The position numbers and the translations under genes were made by a program. Below, in pieces: positions 55,076 through 64,000 of a DNA stretch of 64,000 nt; positions within the stretch are counted from its first letter, which is position 1, and each line of letters starts with the position of its first letter. This stretch comes from Irpex lacteus (lineage: Eukaryota > Basidiomycota > Agaricomycetes > Polyporales > Irpicaceae): assembly GCA_001986395.2 (NCBI GenBank), contig MQVO02000038.1:124001-188000 (forward strand), read 5' to 3'. Under the pieces are notes generated by a model. That model did no database searches. It saw nothing but the letters and a program-made list of their open reading frames with translations, and was not told the DNA's origin.

Positions 55076-58000
55076 TCATTCCGATTCGTCCTCCGAGGTC
55101 GAAACATTATTGTCCATCCAGTTCGGGTCACCGAACCGACTGTTCAAGGTTCGTGCACGACCAGACTTACGGAGTGGCGCAACCGACTTCACTTCTCCAT
55201 TCACCAATGCTATACCCTCGTATCCCTCTACTCCAGAGTCGTTATCACTATCAGAAAGCACCGGCACTGCAGGCTTGCGCTTCCGGCGGGAAACTTTCAC
55301 GGCTCTCTTCTTCACCTTCTGTACCGGGATACTGACATCGTCACGGGTCTCGTCGTCTTCGCACGGAACCTGATCTTCAACAGGTTCGTCAACAGGTGTA
55401 GGGGCGTCTTGACTACGTCCTGCTGTAATTTCCGTGTAGAATGCCGTCCGGGCGATCCTGTTAAGCTCCTGGCGCATAGCGGGGCTTGAAAGGCTCTTGT
55501 ACGACAGGTTGAACGTTCCGGCCGTGCATTTCTCCCAAACCTATTCGGAAAACGTAAGTTAACTTTCGTGGATACTCAGCTTGAACATATTCTGTGCGTA
55601 CCTTTGTTATAAATTCCTTGTCATTAATGGCCTCGTAGCCTCGTACCATCCACTCAACGGATCGGTCACGCAGCACGCCGATCGACTTGTCGAGTTTGAT
55701 GTCTGGTGCAGGTATGCCCTCGCGAAGCTTCTCCATCGTTTCTTCGACAACATGTTTATGTGCTGATCGTTTTATGGCGTGTTTGAGAGGGCGCTGGATT
55801 CCGACGTCGCAGGGTTGGGCAAGACCGGTACAACCTCCGGGAACATAGTTGATGAGGATCCACGGGTGCGTCTTCTGCATCCACTCCCGGAACTCGCGCG
55901 AGCGATGGACTGACCAAATATCGATAAGCCACAGGCACTTCTGATCAGGTCGCTCGAAGAGGTCCTTCTGTTTGGTAAAGTATGGCGCGAGAATGTCGGT
56001 AACATAGCTGCGCATCGTTTGTTGAGTTGACCAATACGTCTTCGAGTGGGACAATTCAAACTTGAAGCCGAGCTCCGTCGCGCGATCTGTCATGTTCGCA
56101 TTTGAGGAAGGGAGTGAACGTTTTGCTGCACCATGATAGACGGCCTGGAATGGGAGGGCTTCCCCACTCATCGAAACCCCTACGACAAGAGTAAACGCTC
56201 GCTTCTCTTCCTTTCCCTCGACCTGGACTTGCTTCGCTCCTGCAATGTCGTAAGTGAATTTCCCGTCAGTGGAGTAAACGACTTGTGTTTGATCGGTATT
56301 AACAATGAACGGAGCAGTGATGTCTTCGTCACGAATAGCAGCTGCCATGCGCAAAGACAGCCGCCGTATCAGCTCATCTGCGTCTGACGGAACCTTCTGT
56401 CCCGCACGAGTAGCTCGACGAAGTGACCAGCCAAGATTCCGCTTGAGGAAACGACGAACGAAAGCTTCAGAACAAACGAAGCGTTGATTTCCGTGTACAG
56501 GTGTTTCGAAGAGCTCGGGGGCGTGGTGCGTGATGATCCCGATCATGAGACCACGAACGGTAACAAGGTCAAGCTTGACAGATGCCGACCGCAGAGACTT
56601 CAGCAGATCCTTGATTGCGGTGGCGACTTGTGGATGCGCAGCCTGGGAACATCTAAGTGAGTGTCTCCTCCACGTAGAAGAATAGATAAACTAACCAAAA
56701 TTCCTTGCCTAGTAACGTTCCCTCTTGCGAGATTTCCATCTGCTGCTCGTCGCTGCACACTTTCAGTCCATACAAGCTTGTCAGGGAAGTTCTTGTCGCG
56801 CCAGTCCGATATGCGCTGTGCCTGAAACTGGGCAAAGCTGCGGGGGTTGACAGCGCGAAGGCGATCTCGAATCTTGGTAGGCTCCCAGGGTCTTCCCACG
56901 TAGTCGCATGCATCAAGAATCTGTTTCCATAACGCAGGCTGCTGCCAGTTTACGCGACTTGCAGTATTGTTCTTGGTAAGTGTCTTCTCGCTTTTAGGGC
57001 GACCTCGCTTTCCACTCTGAGTCTTCAGTAACGAGTTCTTCAGCTGGCGATAGGGACGTGAATCGTCAGCTACAGTCGATGTGGACTCATTCTGTGATGT
57101 CCCGATATCATCGAAGGCTTTCAGCTTTCGTGTCTAGAGTCATGGGAATTAGTATGGCGTATGACGGTGATCCGCTGCAGATGGTAACGTACCTTTACCG
57201 ACCGGCCCTTCACTGGAATACCCTCTGACTCTCTCTCCTTTCGTTTTGCAGCGCGATGCTTCTGCTGGCGGTTGCGATTCTTTTCTCGCTTCTTGTCTGC
57301 CACCCTCTGCCTGTCCACTTCCTCCGCCTCAAGACGCTTCTCTCGGCGCTCTGCCACGGCAGCCCACTCTCGTGCTTCCTGTACTTCTCTTTCTTCTTTC
57401 GATAGTTTGGGAAAGAAGTCGGTAATAGGCCCAGCCGTCTTCTTCCTAGTACTCAAGTCTTCGACCTGTGCACTAGACTCATTATGGTGAGTGTAAGTTT
57501 CCGAATCATCTGAGATGTCGTCTTCATCCAAGTCTGAGCCAGCACGACTGGAGGAAGAGAATGCGTCGGAGTGGTATGCTCCAGAACGCGCACGCTTGAA
57601 TGTGGGGAGTGCACTATCGGCGTCGAATTCTGCTGCCAGTGCTATCGCCTCATCATCGGAATCAGTCATACGGATTCGTTTCCCCTTAGCAGTGGTCGAA
57701 GGTGACGTATGCTTTGAAGGCGCAGACACAACAGGTATGGAAATCTCCGGTGTACGTCGACTGCTACTTGAAGCTAGCGCATAGGATGAACGCTTGACAG
57801 GGGACACGAACGTGAACTTCGCGCCTACGGCTTTATCAGCAAACGATGCAGATCGGAATGCAGACTGCAACGATTCAACGCGCTACGGGATAGGTGATCA
57901 ATACAAAATGTCATGACTTCGAATTGCTGGTACTCACGTTGTCGAGATGTATCTGACAGATCTCCAGGAAATATCGCATCCGCAGGTGAGCAATGCTCTC

Positions 58001-59122
58001 CTGATCAGGTTGTACCAGCGGGTGGCGGAGTAGAGCTTGCTCAAGACCGTTAACAGCAAGTATTCCACAGGACCAGATGTCCCCTGGCTTCTGCTGTGTC
58101 ACCGGAAGTGTCTGAATAGGCCACTCTCCTCCTCCGTCTTCTTTAGGTACTGCCCCGAGTCCAGCCAACCTGTCAAGCCACCAAGTGAACACTGCCCTGA
58201 TATGAGCAGGCATCTTCCCGCCGAAGGAGTCTCCGTAACCCAGGGTGCGTGCTTTCAAATCAAGTACGAAGAATGTCCAATGGTTCTCATTAATGAATAT
58301 GATGCCACCAACGACCGTTTTATAGCCAGCGATGATGTCTGCCTCGATGCGACGAAGTGTCTTGAGACGTTTGTCACTGTCAATGGTCTTCGGATCTGCG
58401 CTCCGTGCGGTGTCCAAAGCCTCAACAAACTCTACATCCAAGATGGCTTCTGACGATATCGTTCCGGAAAGGGATTGCTTTATGCGTAGCAGCTCTAACA
58501 GCTGACGGATCTGCTCTCCAGGTAAAGGTCGGCTGCCTAGGAATCGCGACAGATCCCTGACAAAGCGACCACTCGTTGCACCTGACACAGAGTCTTCCCA
58601 GCGTAGCTCAGCAAACATACTGAGCACACGCTTCTGTAAGCCTCGGCCCTCTGATGTACCGCAGGCATGCTTTTCGACCCACTGAGCGGCTGCCGCCCAA
58701 TCACGGCGATGCTCTCTTGCTTCGAAGGCTCTCTGCCAGAATGTAATGATCCAGAGCGGAAATCGGCCAGGGATAGTATGATGCAGAGGGTTTAGATGGT
58801 GTGGGATGATGGATTGTAATGAGGTGAGCTTGGACTCTTCAATTGCCTTCGCAAGCTTCGTGATGACTTCAAGTGACGGCAGCGGGACACTTGCCAGTGT
58901 AGCGAGTCCAGTGTCTGCACTGGGCGGAAGATGAGAGAACCATTCTTCGATTTCCAGGGATGAGTCAAGATGTGCGGCTGAGACGTGCGGAAGCTGCTCG
59001 TATCTCAGCAAACTCGTAATCCATGCAGGAGGTAAAGCGACGGATTGGATTGTAGCAGGAACAGTGAGTGCGGTGTCGGGCTTTGGGTCGTCATGAGTAA
59101 GATCTATGGCTGCTCCAGCCAT
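55076..59122 (-). CDS. Ulp1/SENP-type peptidase fused to a pogo-like DDE transposase
   Basis: Five exons (59,122-57,938; 57,882-57,193; 57,133-56,696; 56,642-55,602; 55,540-55,076), all joined in phase 0, give 1,272 residues without a stop. Residues about 265-390 are a C48 (Ulp1) peptidase: His281 (NENHWTFFVLDL), Asp298 (YGDSFGG), Gln344 and Cys352 (IWSCGILAVNGL). A charged linker follows, with a PCNA-box-like GPITDFFPK and a Lys/Arg-rich coiled stretch, then an AT-hook-like GKRGRPKS. Residues about 880-1080 are a DDE_1 nuclease: Asp888 (VNTDQT), Asp1012 (IDIWSVH) and Asp1050 (QPCDVG). The tail is acidic and Ser-rich. The peptidase could cleave SUMO or a related modifier from host or transposase protein; this is inference. 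The start is the first ATG in the frame. Confidence 0.85.
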
Positions 59123-59356
59123 GCTCACTATGCGGGCAACTGCAAGTGTGTTGGGCAAACACGTAGTATTGTCTTCAGAGGCTAAAATTACTGATACATG
59201 ATTCCGATACGCTATTGGCTGGTGAATCGTGACATCCCGCCTCCGTCACTCCATGTCACATTGTCGCGACATCGTCCGCTAACATTGATCCGTCACAGCT
59301 CATCCGTCGCTCGTCCGCTCATCCGCAATGAAACTTTTTGTCACGCGTCACACCTT

Positions 59357-59384
59357 CATCCGCTATGGTATGATTTATACAGTA
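59357..59384 (-). repeat. Right terminal inverted repeat of the Ulp1-DDE element
   Basis: 28 bp including the TA target site, with one mismatch to the left repeat. It is preceded on the inner side by GTCACGCGTCACA and an array of ATCCG/GTCCG motifs from about 59,265. Confidence 0.85.
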
Positions 59385-59466
59385 CCTACAGTGTTCTGGC
59401 AAACCAAAAGGAACTCGTGGCAGGTCAACCGCACAACCCACAACTGCCTCTGGGAGCGCCCATACT

Positions 59467-62400
59467 TTGGATTTCATTGCCGCGCAGCAAGGTTGGGTGC
59501 GGCGCAAAGTCGGTTCTGATTCTCCCTTAACCACCACTCCCTCGAGTCGACCTAGAGTTCGTTCTCGCTCACGATCCCCAGAAATCAAATATCGCTCTGT
59601 TCCCTGTGCTGGCGTGACTGAGGTTGTTGATTCTTTTATTACTCAGTATCTCTCGCGCGCGACCGATGGGACAGGTGGTGCTCGCGCGAAACCGAAGATT
59701 GCTGAAGAGCTCTTTGGTGTTAAATACAGTGCTCTGGATGACGAGAAGAGACGCGAAGTAGACCGGGTGCATCGACATGGAAAGACGTGGCATGTTGACC
59801 GTGCGTTGAGTGCCGTCTTCTCTACGCAATGTTTAAAGAAGGTTCGCGTGCCAGCCACACTTGATCTCTCGTCGAGTTCTTTGCTCGATGAACAACAGAG
59901 GTCTTCGCTCCAGCTTTGTGCAGAATGTAGTAAGCTCTCCAAGGACTCTTACTTCAGATCAGCCATTCGACGTCCCGTGCCTGAGCCTGAAAATCGCAAG
60001 TTTGCTAATAAACAGCATCTTGGCGAGGCAGTGGTTGCGATCTTTGCCAAGTACCGTGGTCTGGAGGATATCCTTGTGGGAGGTAAATCGAAGGTTCGTC
60101 TGTGAATGTTTGTGCTAGTCTTGACATCTCTTTCTCACTATACTTCATAGAAAAACTCTGAGTTCGCACAGCTTGCAGTCGCTCTCATGAACGGAAGCCT
60201 GGGACCTGATACGGATGTACTCAAAGATATATTCACGGCCTTACTGGAGCTAAGGAAACGAGAGGACCGAGGCAAAGGAAAGCAGAATTTCACCTACGGC
60301 CCTGCTCTCCTAGAGTTTGCGAACGTCGCTCTTCTTATCAGCCCGCAGCTTTACCGTATCATCAAGCAAACACTCGGTGTGTTGCCAAACGAGCGGTCTA
60401 TCAAGTATGTTATTTAACCTCTTAAGTTGGTCATGCTTTTCTGAATCAAACGTAGGCGAGTGCAATCAAGTGTACCACGCTTCCCCATTGGTCTTGTTGA
60501 AGGCGTGTTCGTTCGTGCAGCAGAATACCTGCTGAAACTGAAGTACAATGGCCCACTCGCTTTAAGCTGTGATGATACAAAGCTTCATGCAGCGCTTCGC
60601 ACTTGCTGGGACTCGGAGACTAAGAATCACATTCTCATTGGCGGAGTGGGTGAGCCACGTATTGTTGCAAGCCCGGAAGAGCTTGAGAAGGCTCTACAAG
60701 AGTTGGACGTTCAAAAAGCTTCGAAAGTGAGCCTCTTGACTTATGTTGTTTTACGTTACTAGTACTAAATTGAACTCTTGTAACCTGCAACTCGAAAGCT
60801 TCGGCTTTGGTGCTTGCACATGGTCGGTGTCCCCAAGTTGCCTCCGATCATTCTTGCAGCCAAAGCAATCCCTGACGACCTGAAAGTACCGGAGCTTACC
60901 GAAATGAGCAACTTTATTATTCATGGCTGTCGACGACATAATCTTAATGTCGTTTCTTATTCTTGCGATGGAACAGATACCGAACGAGGAGTGCAGAATA
61001 GTCTCGTCGAACTCGCACCTCAACATCGTACATACACCCTCCCACATCCTGTGTCCGGCTGTAAGGACATTGTCATCAAGATCGCTCTTGTCGACGCAAA
61101 GCCCATCGTTATGATACAAGACTCGAACCACGGAAGGAAAACTCTTCGCAACAACCTTATGTCCGGTGCTCGAGTGCTGAATCTCGGAAACGATGTGGCA
61201 ACATACGAAGATGCTCGCAAGCTCGCGTTTGATGCCGTCCCAGGGCCATGCTACCATCGTGACTTTGAGAAAGTCGATCGACAGGACGACAACGCCGCTA
61301 TTCGCACATTTTCCGCATCCGCAGTTCAATTTCTCGCAGAACAACATCCGGAATGTGTTGGTCTCATTGTATATCTATTCGTTTTTGGGGATCTCATCGA
61401 CGCCTATCAAAATCGACACATAAACCACGAAGAACGCCTTACAATGGCCCTCCGTGCATACCACTTCCTCGACACCTGGCGTGCTTATCTCGCCTTTATA
61501 GGATATCCTGAAGCGCGCTATTGCATCTCCCGCCAGGCCATCGATATCGTCGAACGCCTCGTCTTTGGCATCATTAGTCTTGTCCTCGTGTATCGCGACT
61601 TCCCAGACGACCACTCTAGCCCCTTGCTCCCGTGGTTGCATTCGACTGAGACTTGCGAGCACGTTTTCGGTGAATGTCGCAAATTAGTCAAGGACTTCAC
61701 CTACCTTGACTTCTTATACTCGGTTCCGAAGCTTCATGTTCTCCTGCGGGGCATCATTCATCTGGGGCTTTCTAGTGACGCAAAAGCGAGAGCGTCTGGA
61801 TACTCGCATATATACTTCAGTGGTGAAGTTGATGCTGCCGCGCTGTTGCAATTTCCCTCCAATGAGCGTATTAACGTACTGAATTCTGTCGCTTTCGATG
61901 AACAGGAGTCGCTTTGGGATGTCTTAGGAGTATCTGCCCGACACGTACTTACGACTAGTAGTGCCAGCATTAGTGCCATGGCTCTGCCTAGTATATCCTC
62001 ATGGTGGCAGGACGGCCATGATCCAGCCCATACCTCATCAGCAACAGAGTTCTCAGCGTCGGATGACCCGTTCGACTTCAGTCTCAATGTCCAGGACACC
62101 GACAGCGCATCAGAAGACTACAAGGATAATCTACCACTGGATGATGAAGTCTCGGAGGACGACCTTCGAAACACAATCAACAGCGGGTTGGCAGCGTCTG
62201 GTCGCAAGATGAAAGATGACAACCGTGTCGAGCAGTTGGCATGTGCAGCGGTAATGCTCACCTTAAGTGACACAGCCCGCATGTAAGTCTACTGTTTTGA
62301 TCGGAGTATACATCCGTTAACTAACTTTTGACCTTACCGTCTCAGGCAAGAGATCCAGGACAGCGTGAGTGACGAGCAGCTGGAACGCTTCGAGGCGGAG

Positions 62401-63511
62401 GATCGCAAAATGATCGACCAATTTCGCCTTGCTGCTTCACACCTTCCGCAGCTGAATATTGCGCCAGAGCCTATCAGACCTTTTGACAGGCCGCTCCACA
62501 TCCCGAACTCAACAGACTTCTCACCTCTCATTGCACTGCGCCTTTCTCACCAGACTACATATGCGGCCAAATCAGTACGTGCCAAATCTTCCAAGTCAGG
62601 GGCAGAAGATATCGCGGACTTGCCGGCAATGACCACATCTGGCTCGAAGCCCAAGAAGCCGTCCGCAAGACAGGAGCTGAAAACCAAGCTCGATGAAATC
62701 TCTCGACGCTATGCGCTTTCCGACAGAGGCCCTACTTCTGGACTCACGCGACAGGCACATTGGAAGGCTACGCCGCTGACTGGGAACTCTGCCAACGCAG
62801 CACTAGCGAGTGGACAGCGTGCTGTTGCAGTGAGTAGTAGTTTCGATCTTTCGTCTGCTGGTTCAGAAAGAGACTTCATATCGAAAATTATAGGTGATAC
62901 AACGACGGGCGCGTGTATACGAAAAACATAGGCTCCCTCATCTCGACACTCTGTCCACCGGCCTTGTTGGAAATGCGATTAATCAACCTGGCCACGACGA
63001 ACTACAGCGCGGCAGTCTCTGCTTGGTTGCTGTGAAGAATGATTTATTCATCGGAAAAGGTGAATATCTAATAATTGGACTTTAACTCTAGCAGACGAGA
63101 CTAATCAAAAATCTATTAGTTGTCACACAGTATGTCGGCTCTGGAGGAAAGTCCGTTACGCACGGATGGACTAAAAGTATCACGAACCTTGGCCTTGCAT
63201 CATACGTGGTAGTGCAGCTTTTCGAATACTCCTACGAGAATCGGTTTCGTAGTGATATTGACAAGCACGCGCAAGTCAGAACATCCGCATTCGCTCATCT
63301 CTCGGTAGATTGCATCCTTCGCCGGCTTGCTGGGACAGCAGAACTCAGTCGGGATAGAAAAACTCTCATCGTGGACTCAGCCATTCTACGAACGTTCCTC
63401 GAGTACAACAAGTCTTCAGTACGGTTGCAGGTGTTGGAGGCCGTGAAGGAGCTCGTTAAAGGGCGGCGGCAAGCTGCCAAACGTGCGGGGAATGCAGACA
63501 GCGAGGATTAG
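59467..63511 (+). CDS. Transposase-like protein with P-element/THAP9-like motifs, start undetermined
   Basis: Seven exons (59,467-60,093; 60,151-60,404; 60,456-60,726; 60,799-62,282; 62,346-62,829; 62,894-63,059; 63,120-63,511) stay open for 1,225 codons. No ATG is in frame at the 5' end; the frame opens 83 bp right of the Ulp1-DDE element, so a first exon may be missing or displaced. Motifs are LALSCDDTKLHAAL (candidate first Asp), RLWCLHMVGVPKLPPIILAA, SYSCDGTDTERGVQ, MIQDSNHGRKTLRNNLMSGAR (second Asp, as in D-x-x-H-x-x-K-x-x-RNNL of P-type transposases), KVDRQDDNAA and STETCEHVFGECRKLVKDFT (candidate Glu). I recall relatives as a high-copy family in Agaricomycetes. The superfamily assignment is inference from these motifs. 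Confidence 0.6.
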
Positions 63512-63749
63512 TACGTCCGACTCGGATGTCATATAGGTGGATGGCCAACCGATAGCACTCCGTGTATATCATAGACTTCTCGCTGTATGATCACGAATAC
63601 GAGAAGATATCTACTACGCAGCAAATCATGTCTGTCTCAATACGTCTCACAGAATTCGCGCTTCATGTCAGTACTGGGCGTGAACTGGTGTTTAGGTTCA
63701 TTTCGGCGGCTTCTAGATCTGATACTTTCTCAGCTGTATATTGGTAGCC
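63512..63749. other. 3' flank of the P-like gene
   Basis: No gene seen. It leads into the subterminal repeat array at the window edge. Confidence 0.45.
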
Positions 63750-64000
63750 ATCAGATGTGTACGTTACATGCAAAACCGAGAAAGATGATGCATTTTGAGG
63801 CCTCATTGGCCAATCCGGACGAATATTCAAGATTTTGAGGTCTCTCGCGAAATCCGGATGAAATGGCCGCGGAGCGGCCAGCCCTGTTTGAAATCCGGAC
63901 GAAATCAGCTCAAAATCCGGATTTTTGTCCGGACGAAATTGGCCGATTTCCAGTCAGCCAAAAGAGGCCTATGAGGGAATTGTCAGGGGTCCTGTCCGAA
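63750..64000. repeat. Array of ATCCGGA(C/T)GAAAT motifs at the window edge
   Basis: At least five copies of a motif near ATCCGGACGAAAT (one inverted) lie between 63,810 and 63,950, interspersed with TTTTGAGG and TTGGCC(A/G)AT segments. Such clustered short motifs are usual subterminal transposase-binding sites. They lie downstream of the P-like gene and probably mark the approaching right end of its element, which would be beyond 64,000. Confidence 0.6.

Larger units (their letters stand above)
54871..59384 (-). mobile_element. DNA transposon encoding a Ulp1-DDE fusion
   Basis: The element (54,873-59,382, 4,510 bp) is bounded by inverted repeats 54,871-54,898 and 59,357-59,384. These match over 28 bp, target TA included, with one mismatch; the outer part is CTGTATAAATCATACCA. 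TA at 54,871-54,872 and 59,383-59,384 is the target duplication. Subterminal DNA carries repeated GTCCGC/ATCCGC and TCACGCGTCACA-like motifs at both ends. One gene on the minus strand fills it. TA duplication, terminus and transposase type place it in the Tc1/mariner-pogo group. No other gene is present. Confidence 0.85.

Noticed and set aside
54871..63511. One composite transposon carrying both transposase genes
   Set aside because: The TIRs with TA duplications enclose only the Ulp1-DDE gene. The P-like gene lies outside them and is followed by a different repeat motif, so two elements are more likely.
63750..64000. Short repeated motifs resembling a CRISPR array
   Set aside because: Copies are irregularly spaced, occur in both orientations and are imperfect, and the genome is eukaryotic. 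Transposon subterminal repeats explain them better.

Overview
The window is nuclear DNA of a filamentous basidiomycete, most likely an Agaricomycete. The genes are dense and split by many short introns (about 50-75 bp). They include expanded or typical mushroom families: a Ran1-type kinase, a glyoxal-oxidase-like copper radical oxidase pair, a Xi-class glutathione transferase, and a Ty3 chromovirus with a single gag-pol frame. All exon boundaries here were read by hand from GT/AG signals and frame; none is supported by transcripts.

Layout. 1-9.2 kb: the end of a gene of unknown family, a DHH phosphoesterase, an intron-containing tRNA-Val, the ribosome-associated Hsp70 Ssz1, a glutathionyl-hydroquinone-reductase-type GST and an LCHN/DENND11-like protein. 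9.2-11.4 kb: gene-free, with a 321-bp MITE and a perfect 34-bp hairpin. 11.4-20 kb: a Ran1-like kinase, a nucleotidyltransferase-like gene with a relative frameshift, the SMC5/6 subunit Nse3 and a serine-rich unknown. 20.2-26.3 kb: a complete, very young chromovirus dropped between two convergent genes. 26.3-37 kb: a CDCA7/R1-type zinc-finger protein, nucleosome assembly protein NAP1 and the ubiquitin protease UBP14/USP5. 37-46.3 kb: a duplication-rich block holding two copper radical oxidases, a relic of the UBP14 first exon between them, a gene made of two fused tandem repeats, and a second nucleotidyltransferase-like gene. 47-54.5 kb: a leucine aminopeptidase and a multi-BRCT protein resembling Brc1/Rtt107. 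54.9-64 kb: two different DNA-transposon genes.

The strongest candidate for something undescribed is the 4.5-kb element at 54,873-59,382. It has matched terminal inverted repeats, TA target-site duplications and one five-exon gene. That gene encodes a Ulp1/SENP-type cysteine peptidase fused in frame to a pogo/Tigger-type DDE transposase (1,272 aa). The MITE at 9.7 kb shares its TA duplication, its CTGTA terminus and a 12-bp subterminal motif, so it may be a relative mobilised by the same machinery. Next to the fusion element lies a second, unrelated transposase-like gene whose motifs suggest a P-element/THAP9-like RNase H fold.

A second notable observation is that both nucleotidyltransferase-like paralogues appear to carry an AT-AC intron at the same place, between the Thr-Glu and Asp-Ile-Asp of the catalytic motif. 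Several host genes here belong to genome maintenance and chromatin (Nse3, the BRCT protein, CDCA7-like, NAP1), but nothing in the layout shows that they form a cluster.
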